NCBI GenBank assembly: GCA_001179505.1
Contig: CDMY01001019.1
Span: 159,630-223,629, forward strand
DNA from: Vitrella brassicaformis
Taxonomy: Eukaryota > Sar > Vitrellaceae
Length of the DNA stretch: 64,000 bases
Direction of reading: 5' to 3'
How positions within the stretch are numbered: the first letter of the stretch is position 1; each line of letters begins with the position of its first letter. The notes below the pieces were generated by a model. The model saw nothing but the letters and a program-made list of their open reading frames with translations. It was not told the DNA's origin and ran no database searches. This document shows, piece by piece, positions 33,190 through 43,300 of this stretch. The position numbers and the translations under genes were made by a program.

Positions 33190-35163
33190 ACTCGCAACGT
33201 AACCGGGCTTTTCACGGAGACCCGCAAAGTCATAATACTGTGGTCAGTTTTTCACGTAGAGGGCCAGTTTTCCACTCGGGGCTTCAGTTCCGTTGCAGAG
33301 CGCCGGCCTTCCGTTCACTTCCTGCGAGCTTAGCCCCTCCCCCCCGTTTTGGGCTGGTTTTGGGTTTGGGGAGTTCCTAACCAGTGTTGAAAGTAGCGGG
33401 GTCAAGGGTCAAAATCAGGGGTCAAAAAAGTGGGGGGAGGCCAAAATTTCACGACCCCCCAAAAGCACCAGCTGGGGGAGGTAAGACCGCTCCCCACCAG
33501 CTGGGGGAGCGTCCGATCGCTCCTTCAAAATCATGAAAATGCCCTCCTGGAAAGCTGAGACTTGACATGCTGATACTAAGCCACACGACGGGTCTCCCAG
33601 ATCTCTTTTTCCAGGGGAAACCTCGTGGGATGCATCGAAAGCTCGCCTTCAAGCTCGCAAGCGAAACGGGCGAGAGAGGGCAAAGCCGCCGCATGACGAC
33701 CATCTGGCTGTGTGCGTAGCTGGTGTCGCTTGCATGGGATCTCTACGTGCATCAGGTGTGCCGTCACACACACACACAGCACCCTCCCTCACTGTTCTTG
33801 TCTGTCTGTCTGTCTGTGGTGGCTGGTCAGTCAGGCGATCGATCTCTGTATACTCGCCATGGTCGAGAAGACACGATTTGTCGCCCGACCACCATACGTC
33901 AAGCAAAGACAATGGTAGGCGGCCTTAAGAAGGCTTTCATCCATCCCGTGCGTGTGGTGCGTTGTGCGTGCCTGTCTGCTGCAGGTAATAAATCCACCCG
34001 TGCCCCTCCTCTCCTACCATTACATAAGAATCAGGCGACTTCGGTCGTAACTTCCTGGAGAGAGGAACACCATGAAGGTAGACGGCCAAATAAACAGGCA
34101 TCGTGGCCTAATGGCAAACAGAGAGGCATCGTGGCTTCCACATAACGACCATCTGGCTGTATGCGTCGCTGGTGTCGCTTGCATGAGATCTCTACGTGCC
34201 GCATCAGGTGTGCCGTCACCAACGACGGTGAGAAAGCCGTGGCCGGCAGTGGTCAGGGTCGCCAGCGCGAATCGACATCAGGTAAGGTACCACGTGTATA
34301 CACACGCCACACACACATACACACACACATCTCCCACACAATGACGCCTCTCTCTTGTGTGTCTGCAAAGTTCGGCGACTCCATCGACACAAACGACAAT
34401 AACACGACAAGAAAACCGTCCAATGATGGACTGCGACAAGGAAACCGTCCAACGATGGGCTGCTGTAGTCACGTCTCTGGGCAAGCTCCTGAAGAGCTGG
34501 GCCAATCGGCTCTCATGCCAATAGGCTCGTCATGAAGAGGGCACGCTCTCCTTTGCGTTGAGGCAAGCTGATCTGCACTTGTATGTTGATCTGCGCTGTT
34601 TGTCTGATCCCCTCGTGATCCGCCCTTCATCCCACTTCATGATTTGTGCTGTGCGTCTTGTCCTTACCTGTGTACCTGTTCGTGTTCCTACCATGAGACA
34701 TCCACACACATACACACACACACAGCTACAAAAGGGAGAAGGACATGCATGCAATTGTCTATGTTCTTTTATTCATCGCATGGATGGTGTGATCGACGTG
34801 TTTTCTGGACACATCCGCATTCTCCGTCAAGGGCGCAATCGCCCCAATCACTGGGGGGTCGTGCACCGCGCTCAGTTTGCCTGGGCGCCTTACTTGTCTC
34901 TGTGTAAGCTCGCATTTTGACCCTGTTGACCCCGCAAGCTCGCGGTCAAATACCGGCGATTTCTCGAGCTTACTTTCAACACTGTGAATCCTAACTCGGC
35001 AGGCCGTGGCATCGCCCCTGCCCTGGAGCCCCAGTTCCGCAGAACACGGTTGGAAACTGTCCCGCAGAGACGCCCCCATCATTCTGCGATCACTGCTTCA
35101 AGATTCATTAAGACGTGTTAGTCGAGGACTGAGCACATCGTCTGCGACGTTTGCTGAGCCGCG
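33190..35163. other. Repeat-bearing intergenic region
   Basis: Holds the short direct repeat CACCAGCTGGGGGAG (33466-33480 and 33497-33511) and a longer direct repeat at 33692-33772 / 34142-34222. No gene with convincing exons. Confidence 0.55.
33692..34222 (+). repeat. Direct repeat pair, about 80 bp, 450 bp apart
   Basis: ACGACCATCTGGCTGT, GCTGGTGTCGCTTGCATG and GATCTCTACGTGC followed by GCATCAGGTGTGCCGTCAC occur in both copies (33697-33768 and 34145-34219) with a few substitutions and one 3-nt insertion. Confidence 0.7.
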
Positions 35164-35617
35164 ATGATGCGTCGTTTCGGCCTCCGTTTCATCCTGGTGG
35201 TCGGCCTGGCCGCCATCGTGACAGCCCAGCGCAGCTGTGGCCTACGTAAGCCAGAGCACCGAACCGACCATCCACCGTAGCAGATCTGCCCATGCTGGCT
35301 GTTTCTTCTGCTCTTTTGTCCATATGGATGGCCGGACGGCTGATGTGTGGTGCACAGAGATGTCGGTTGATGCTCATGAGCTCGGTAGGTGGCCGGGCAC
35401 ATTCATCCGTCCGTCCATCCATGTACGTTAGTCATTGGTGTATTCCATCCATCCATCCACGGCTGCAGGCGTGTCGGGCACCGGTTCGTTTCTGTCCCTG
35501 GCCCTCGGTTCGATAGCTCACGCCGCAGATATGGCCGCGGCCGCCAACAAGATGAGCGCCATGGCCCACAACATGAGCAGCATGGCGCTGACGGCCACCG
35601 CCAAGACGCATCAGTGA
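35164..35617 (+). CDS. Small secreted Ala/Met-rich protein (85 aa)
   Basis: Exons 35164-35245, 35358-35384 and 35469-35617, both introns phase 1. Signal peptide MMRRFGLRFILVVGLAAIVT, then QRSCGL; the mature part is rich in Ala, Met and Ser (SLALGSIAHAADMAAAANKM, SAMAHNMSSMALTATAKTHQ), with heptad-like spacing consistent with an amphipathic helix. Exon plan and phases equal those of the gene at 15305. The signal-peptide exon and start of intron 1 resemble the minus gene at 39268 (MRRF.L..IL...LAA.V). The last codons CATCA|GTGAGG also form a good donor that would splice in phase to 35725, so a longer read-through product with the next gene is possible. Confidence 0.65.
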
Positions 35618-35724
35618 GGGAGAGAGACCAGATATGAGGTTTTCACTCTCTCTGGACACTCTGTCTATGTGTGTGTGCGTCTGGGTGCGCGTGTGTGTGC
35701 CCTTCCGTCTCCCCAATCGCTCAG

Positions 35725-37423
35725 TACGCTCAAGAGCGTCCATCCGCCTCTGTCCCACCGTGACGCCCTTGCGTTCCGTGCGTTTGGCTTTGAGCCCCAT
35801 GAGTCACTCAAGCCAGACGATGCTGGCGCAATTGCCAAGAGTGTCAAAGACAAGCTGACTACCTCGAAGCGCAAGTGCTTCACCGCCAACTTCACCGCCG
35901 GTCACCAATCCCGACTGACTCTCGAGGAATTTGTCTCCTCCATGGCGACTACGCTCGAGAACTTTACGGCCAATACTGAACACCTCGAGGCGGATGATGC
36001 GGAGAATAAGACGGTCACACTGTGTCAGTCGATCTCCGTCGATAAGACAGTCCGGGGGTGCGAGGAGTTTGAAGTCATCCAGGACTTGCAAGGGCTCAAC
36101 TTCGGTTAGCGAGTGGAGGAAGGGAGTCAAGGATGCGAGCGAGTGTAACGTGTTCCGTTGTGTTTGATGTATTCAGTCCCGTATTACACAAAGGATGGCG
36201 ACGCTTCGATCAGGTGGACGAAGAACACGTGCCATATGTGTGTTCTTCTAGAAGAAAGACCCCAAGGTGAAGGGCGAGTTCCCCTACAAGTAGGATTGAA
36301 TACAAAATGCACTGATATGAATGTTCACCCCTGGACCTCTTCCACGACCCAGGCGCCTGGCGCACAAGGAACCAATGACTTGTCCCAAGCTCGTCGACAA
36401 GGAGGGCTGTGGCGATCGCGAGTCCTACCCCGTCGCAGATCCTCCGATGCGCTACCTTCCCGTGACGATCCCTCTTGAAGGCACAGATCTGATAAACAAG
36501 TTCGACGATAAGGACTCGTTTATGAAAAACATTGTCTTCCAAGGTCAGGGCGATTAGCCAAAGGTCTGCTGATGGAAAACATGCCTGTATGTTCTGTGTC
36601 TCGCATGCGTGTGCGCCTGGATGCGTGCGTGGATGTATGCAGAGGACCCGAAACTACGAGCTATCAGAATAGTCCGCAACCTTGGAGTCAAAGGCAATCG
36701 CTTCAGCATCCTCGGCGTCAAAGTGGCTTCTTCGGTGAAAGGCAAGTTCTTCAACCCCAAAACCAAGGAAATGGAAGAGGAGAAGCCTGCATACATCGTA
36801 AGAAGGAGGAGGAACAGATCGAAGCTATGGATGATCTGTTTCGCAGGTCTTTAAGATGCACGTGCGCGGTTGACAGCGACAAAAGGGAGAAACGCGGCCA
36901 CAGGTTTCCCTGTTTTCCTCAGGCACTCCAGGCTGACGTGTGGATCGCTAACACGGAAGAGCTCAAGGAAAATGAGCACTTTGCGCTCGGGTTCGGGAAG
37001 CAGGCAATTACCATGGGTTTAGGAACGGTCCCCACTGCAGACAACATGTACACACCGCAGGCAACACTGCATCCATGCTCTGCATGAGTGCCTTTATGAA
37101 TGCAGGGGTAAGTTCTCGAAGAAGGAGAACGGACAGTGGGTTGTCGCGCCTGGCTTTCCATTCCAAGTAAGGACAGAGAACAGGGGGAAAGAAATGAGGA
37201 CATGTCTTTCCCGTTCTCTTAGGTAAATCGGAATGCTCCCGATTACGCCAAGAGAGAATACACTCGCTTGACTCGCGATGCTCACTTTGTGTTCCATTCC
37301 GAGGGTGAAAAGGAAATCAAAAAGCGATTCATCTCCGACGTGTATCACAATTTGTATCCAGAGGAGGAGGCCGGACACACCGACCAGCAGCCGCCCGCCA
37401 AGAACGCCCGCAAGGAGGCGTAG
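35725..37423 (+). CDS. Unrecognised spliced gene, lower-GC composition
   Basis: Coding exons are clear but the full model is not: 35725-36104, 36177 to about 36212, a short exon near 36253-36289 (KKDPKVKGEFPYK), 36354-36542, 36643-36798, 36847-36859 spliced to 36921, to about 37010, an exon ending at 37167, and 37223-37423. Segments include DALAFRAFGFEPHESLKPDD, CGDRESYPVADPPMRYLPVT, LRAIRIVRNLGVKGNRFSIL, DVWIANTEELKENEHFALGF and DYAKREYTRLTRDAHFVFHS. No family recognised. Codon use has more AAA/AAC/ATC and less GC than flanking genes, and there are few CTGT/GGAT tracts in its introns. Two junctions (near 36212 and 37010) do not keep phase with standard sites, so it may be partly broken or mis-assembled. 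There is no good start codon; it may be spliced to the preceding secreted-protein gene. Confidence 0.45.
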
Positions 37424-38920
37424 ATGGGGGAGGCGGTCGAGCCCATTAGACACCGTTGATGACGCCAAGTGCATGTGTTGACGACGAATCTTCTTGCAAA
37501 AACGCTCTGGCTGCATCACTTTGCGTGGCGTGTGTGGAGATCAACGATGAATCAAACATTCGGAGACACCAAGGGCTCTCGCAGCCATCCATGGACTGAT
37601 TGAGTGAATGAAAGAACAGACGGTGTTTCATCGTTTTGAGTGACTTTGAGCGAGAACCGAGTCAATGGGCTTCTGAGAGGCTCCTGTGATTCATTCACGG
37701 CGAGAAATCACCCAAAAAGGCGCTGAAAAGCAAGTGGGTCACCTTGGTACAGTAAGCCGACCACTTGTGGCTCAAAATGACCGCAAGAAAATGAAGCACC
37801 CCTCTGTGAAAGAGCGGACCGATGAAACAGCCAATGAACGCAGAAAATCCTTGATGGTCATGTTGAGATGAACCATTCCGACTGTGATTTGCGACGAAAG
37901 AGCGATGAAAGGGAGTTTGCTTGGAGGTTGACTGACCATGTAAACAGAAGAGCAGCGCTGCCTCACTTGCGAGGCAGCAAGGGCTCATTGGTGACCCAAA
38001 GGTACCCAAAGGAGGGTCAGACCAGCCCAACACACGTTTGTGCAGCCCTGATGTGTTCGGCCTTCTTTCCTCCTCAGTCATTCCGTGCATCACTTCACCC
38101 TCCGGATCCGCCCACCGACCCACCCACCCACCCACCCATCCATCCATGCAGCCACCCATCGCACAAGCAATTTAAGGACCATTTCGTGTGATGCATTCAC
38201 TGCTGCAGGCGGCGGGGCGGCATGAATTATGTGATTTGCTTCCTGTTATGCTTGCTGTCCATGCCTTTTGTGCCGTCATGGGCCCACTGACGTCATATTG
38301 GTGACTCCTGTTCCATGGACTGACGACGAATCTTCATGCAAAATAGCTCAGGCTGAATCACTAGCTGGTGGAGGGTGAATGAGACACTCAGGAGACACCC
38401 AACAGGGCTGAACAGCCTCCAGCCACTCGCACCCAACAGGCTGTGAATGGATGGTTTTTCCTCGCTTCAGAGTCGTTTTGAGCGGGGAAAAAAGAGTCAA
38501 TGTGATGGAGGGGGGCTCTGGTGAGTCATTTATGGCGAGAAACCCCGCAGAAAACAAGCAGCAGATAAAGCAATCATTGGCTTGTTCGCATAAACCCATC
38601 AAATGCATAAAGCAATCACCCCTGTACTGATTGCTTTAAGCGATACTTACTGTAGAGCGTATAAGCGGGTCACGCGTAAGTGGGGTCAGCCATGTACTGA
38701 CCCACTTTCGCGGTCCGGACTGTAATGTCTGACATCTCAGCAGAGAAGCAACGTCAGGCCACGCCAGCGTGCATGTGAACACCCTCTTCCTCAGGAAAGT
38801 ATGCATATGCGGTTCACAGAATTGCGAAAAACATTCGCATCTCATGTCAACTCACTAAGAAGTTGTGAAGATCAGACACTCTTTCAAGCTCCAACACACT
38901 GTGTGTTCCTCAGGATGCCC
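37424..38920. other. Intergenic, dominated by repeat family B
   Basis: Apart from the approximately 840-bp direct repeat described separately, there is a CCCACCCATCCATC tract near 38110-38150. I see no gene. Confidence 0.6.
37480..38640 (+). repeat. Repeat family B: two direct copies about 840 bp apart
   Basis: GACGACGAATCTTC.TGCAAAA starts both copies (37480 and 38323). GTTTTGAG...GAG...GAGTCAATG followed by a GGCGAGAAA.C.C segment recurs at 37632-37715 and 38473-38550. A 33-nt stretch starting AAGCACCCCTCTGTGAAAGA (37793-37827) is also found at 56459-56492. Copy 2 ends at a hairpin AAAGCAATCA (38609-38618) / TGATTGCTTT (38628-38637). Confidence 0.7.
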
Positions 38921-39268
38921 TCAGAGCTGCTTCAACAATGGAGTCTCCAGTCTTTTCAAATTACACAAATAAAAATGTTCGGTACTGTAATGCAGTTTGG
39001 AACCGTTCAAGTTGCGTGTCGCGGCCGGGGGTGTTCTCTGGGCGTGCAGCTGCTCGTGCACCTGTTGGTCAAGCTGCAGTCTTTGCCCTCGCAACAAAGC
39101 CAGACACCACACAAAATGGACAGATCTGCCATAATGCATGGTCACTTCGGTGCGTGTGGCGCCTGTGTGGCTTACGTCGGTCATGCGTGCGCCGGCCAGC
39201 TGAGGCTGCACAAGGGCGGCCAAGCACGCCAGCAGGATGGCAGTGAGGACGAAACGACGCATCGTCAT
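38921..39268 (-). CDS. Small secreted protein (81 aa)
   Basis: Minus exons 39268-39176 and 39073-38921, phase-0 intron. Signal peptide MTMRRFVLTAILLACLAALV followed by QPQLAGARMTD; exon 2 is Gln/His/Leu-rich (LDQQVHEQLHAQRTPPAATR) and ends LETPLLKQL. The signal-peptide exon is related to that of 35164 (ATGCGTCGTTTCG.CCTC in both), and intron 1 also shares ACCGAA..GACCAT and GCAGATCTG.CCAT blocks with it. That supports common descent by DNA duplication. It diverges from the gene at 39454 with 185 bp between starts. Exon 2 is less certain than exon 1. Confidence 0.5.
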   Translation of the reverse strand: MTMRRFVLTAILLACLAALVQPQLAGARMTDVSHTGATRTEVTMHYGRSVHFVWCLALLRGQRLQLDQQVHEQLHAQRTPPAATRNLNGSKLHYSTEHFYLCNLKRLETPLLKQL

Positions 39269-39453
39269 GGACAGACGTCGAAAGCGATGCGCACACTCGA
39301 CGAGAGTGAGAGATCTCTAACTGAACGGAACGGAAAGAGAGAGAAAGAGAGCGAAAGCGGATGCGCGTTCTGAATTGGCCAGGAACATCCATCTGCCGAA
39401 AGCTCGCACGTTTTCGGTCCCGTTCCGTCGTAAGTATCGCTCTTCGCTCGGAT

Positions 39454-39905
39454 ATGTCCATTATCGTTCGCAAGATGGCTTTGTTGCTCATTCTCGCCAT
39501 TTGTTTCGCCGTCCACTTCGCGGGTAAGTCGCACCTTCGCAGCCACGATGCAGCCATCAGTTTGGGCAGATCCACCCATCGATATGACCTCTGTGTGAGG
39601 TGTGGTTGTCAGTTGTCACGAGCGGCGCATCCTCGTCGGAGTTGGCCCTCGTGCAATCCCAGGTGGCGGCCGCCAAGAAGACTATGGTGGCAGCCAGCAA
39701 GCTGAACCAGGTGGCCAACCAGCTGAACCAGGAGGCCCAGGAGCTCCACGTGGCGGCCAGCGAGGCCATTGAGACGCCTACACCGCCATGCTGCAGATCA
39801 CTGACGGTAACTGTTCCGCCCGTCAGGGAGGTGCCATGCACGACGCACGCCACCTCGCTTGCCATTCATTGCCTCCCCATCTCCTTTCCCTTACTGGCTG
39901 TCTGA
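39454..39905 (+). CDS. Small secreted helical protein (120 aa)
   Basis: Exons 39454-39523 and 39613-39905, phase-1 intron. Signal peptide within MSIIVRKMALLLILAICFAV. The mature part is a strong Ala/Gln/Leu helix: ALVQSQVAAAKKTMVAASKL then NQVANQLNQEAQELHVAASE, with a/d spacing suggesting a coiled coil, then a Cys-containing tail (TPPCCRSLT). An intron with donor ACG|GTAACT may follow at 39807, so the last 32 residues are doubtful. The helical segment resembles the exon 3 products of the genes at 15305 and 35164 in composition (KKTM motif shared with 15305: KKTMAANK and KKTMVAAS). Confidence 0.6.
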
Positions 39906-40374
39906 CCGAATGCGTGTGCATGGCTGGACGAACCACTCATACATGAATAGAGGGACAGAAGCGAATCAATCCACTGATCCGTCCCACATACATGAAGCAC
40001 GTGCATGTACACACGAATGCACACACACACACACACACAGAGTCAGTGACTCACCATCCAATCGTCTGGCAACCAAAACAGCAGTACACTCACTCACAGC
40101 TCCCTCTCGAGCAATCGGCAGTGATTCGGTGGACGTGCTCCATGTGTGCGTGGGGGGTACGTCTGTGAATTTCAGAGTGTCTCTTGTACATCAAATCACA
40201 TCCATCCATCCATCCATATGCATTTCCATCCAGTCAATCATCCCGTCATGCCGCGATTGGACGCTCTTATGCTACACATACGCACACACAACACACACAC
40301 ACACACACACGTAGACTTGTATCGCATTACAGCGCCTTATCGCGGCCGCGAAAGCCCAGTGCAGCTACAATCAG
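39906..40374. other. Intergenic, no gene seen
   Basis: CACA and CATCC tracts, plus the palindromic GAAAGCCCAGTGC...GCACTGGGCTTCGG pair (40347-40359 and 40380-40394) near the convergent end of the TBC gene. Confidence 0.5.
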
Positions 40375-43300
40375 TCACACGCACTGGGCTTCGGTGTCGT
40401 CTGTCTTGACGTCATGACCACCACCACCACACGATGCAGCGTCCTCCGATGTCTTTCGGCGGCTCTCCTTTGCTTTGTATGAGCGATACATGCCTGAACG
40501 TGGTGCAGATATACATACATACATACATACATCCCTACCTACGTACACGCGTAGCTTCCCTCCCTCTCCCTCTGTGTATGTGTATGTCTTTTTGCCTCTG
40601 ATTTGTGCGATGGCTTCATGCGCGAGGGCCTCCGTCTGAAACTCCAACGTCATCAGTGGCTTGCTCTGACCACCCACCCATTCATTAATGCATGCATGGA
40701 TACATTCGTTCACAGGCACACATGCGCACAGAACCACCCAGCCATGAAACTTGCATAATGACGTCTGTCTGTCTCTCTTGTGTCTGTCAACCTTTGTACC
40801 TGCAGCTGGTTGAAGTAGAAGAAGAGCACTCGAGGGCTGCTCTTCTTGGAGGTGATTTTGAGCACGTCCTTCAGCCAAAAGTGGGCGTGAACCAACACAC
40901 TCTCGCCCTCGCACTCAGCCCCACCACCGCTACCACCATCTCCATCGCCAGCAGCACCAGGGGCGCCCGGCTCGCCAGCCTCACCGGAGTCATCACCACT
41001 GCCACTCCTCTCATCTGCCTCCCCAGAGGTCTCATCGTCGTGTGGCTTGGCGCCCTTTGGATCGGACACGCATAGGATTTCCAGAGGGGTCACTGCTAGA
41101 GTGCACGGCCCCCTATCCGGCACGTAGTAATAGAGCTGCGGGGATGGGGCTGGGGAGGTGCCATCTGCCGCTGGTGCGGGTGCTCGTGGTGGTGGTGACG
41201 TCTTGGCTGCATCGTTGGGAGGGCCGTCTGCTGGAGGTGCTGACGTCGGCTCGTCAGTGCGGGTGTCGTCCATGATGTAGACGAGTACATCAATGCGGCA
41301 AGGGAACAGCCGGGCGCCGCTCTTCTTCATGCTCTGCAGAAGACCCCACTCCAGCCGCGTCACGTCGAGCCCTGGTGGCGGCTCCAGACTTGCCTCAGCA
41401 TGCATGTTCCTCTTGCCGTGATGGGGCTCCCGCCTCTCGGCGTGGTGGTGATGGTGCCGTTGCGGCCTCCCCGCCCCCTCCCCCGCCCTCTCACTTGTCT
41501 CTGCCCCCGACACGGACGAAGACGCCTCGGACGCCGAAGCTGCTGCAGCTGCTGACAGGAAGGCTTGTGATTGTGCGGACTGGAGGCTTGACCTCACGCG
41601 CTTCTGTGCGGCGGTCCATATGTTGGAGACAAACGATGTGACGGCGGCCGAGGGCGGGGGAAAGGGCGCCGAGCCCTTCGCGTCGGACAGGGAGAGGTTC
41701 TCCCACGGATCGGCGTCCTCCAGCGGCGAAATGGGCGACGGGGGCTGCTCGGAAGGGGGAGATGGGATCCTGAAGGACACATGAGTGAATCCAGCAATCA
41801 AGACATTTGGACATACGAGCAGGGAGGCAGTGGGTGTGAGGTACGGGGACTAGGGGGTCCAGCCGAGTCGCTTTCTGTCTGTGTCCAGTGTTTCGTTACG
41901 TACGGAGTGCGGAATGGGTGGAGTGCAGGGGAGCTGGGCGCCTGTGCCAGGATGGCCCGCGGGGGCTTGTAGTTGGGGCTGCACACGTGGCACTCGAAGG
42001 TTCGGTGGTCGACCAGGTCCAGCCCGCCCTTGAGGGCCATCGCGTGGCAGTCCTTGTAACCGCCCTTGGCTATGCTCACGTACCTGCCACATACAAATAC
42101 AGACAACACCATTAGCGCCTCTGTGCCTGTGTGCCTCTGGGGCTTCTCTGGTCAACAGCTCAGCTACCTCATTTTCATGTCTGAGGTGAGGAAGTTGTAG
42201 TACCGCAGTGCGTCCCTGTGGGTGTCGTCCGACGAGCTCAGCAGACAGATGTGGTGCATGGGGGCCATGCACGACTCCCTCTCCCTCTCGCGCCGCATGG
42301 CACCACCCCGCTTGCCTCCCAGTGCCGGCTCAGACCGCCCGCTGCCCTTTGCCTTGGTGGTGGCACTCCCGTCGTCGGTCGCCCTGCGGCCGCTGGGGCT
42401 CCACTCGTCCCCGTCTCCAGCCATGCGGTCGAGGGCATGCGGCTCCCTGTTACCAGTAATGAGGGAGGGGTCGACAGATTTGCTTCGGATGGGCGAGGAG
42501 CCATCCGACGAGAGCGGGTGCGGCGGACAGAGCGTCTTGTCTCTCTCCATCTCTCGGTCTCGATCTCTTGAGCGATGTGTGTGCTCGATCTGCTGGTGGT
42601 CGTGGTCGTGGTGGTAAGGGTGTGCTCTTGGTGATGACCCGTCAGCGTCTGGTACGGGGGAACCCTCGCCCTCAGGCTCAGCATCTTCACCATAAGCATC
42701 ACAGGCGCTAGTGTCGTTCTCATTGTCTTGATTTCCTTGTGTGTAGTATCTGTCAGCGGCGTGTGTGGAGTCGAAGTTCTCGGGGCACAGGGTGAGCAGC
42801 TGATCCTGCCAGTCGCCTCGACGGTCGACGTGAATGGCCAGGGGCAGATGGCCCGCATCGAACTGCCACCTGCATTCATCCAATCCACACACACACACAG
42901 AGAAGAGAGAGGCGTGGGAGCACTGCTTGGTGGCAATCTTCGCGTGTTTGTTTGTTTGTTTGTTTGCTTGCTTGCCTGGGTCGTATGTCGAGGAGCAGCA
43001 GCTTCCACGAGAAGTTGGGGCCTTTCAGCCCATAACAGTGGCTGCACAACACAACCGACCAAGTTGCACGAAATGCGTGGCCTGAGGTATCGTATCTTGC
43101 CTGAGTATTTCAGCCGGGAGGAGGTGGAATGCGCCCTCCCGCTCGAGCTGATCCAAATGGGGCGGCCGGAAGATTTGACCGCTCTGATTGAACCACAGAC
43201 AGACAGGCACACAGGTGTGTTTGTCGTGTCAGTGTGTCAGTCAGGAGGGTTCGTCTGCCTGTCAGTCAGTTGCCGCACGCACCTGCGATGTGGCTGAGAG

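Noticed and set aside
42238-43212. 324-codon minus-strand open frame in another phase of the TBC gene
   Set aside because: Thr/Ser/Arg-rich alternative frame of the rhodanese insert; the conserved domain uses the other phase.
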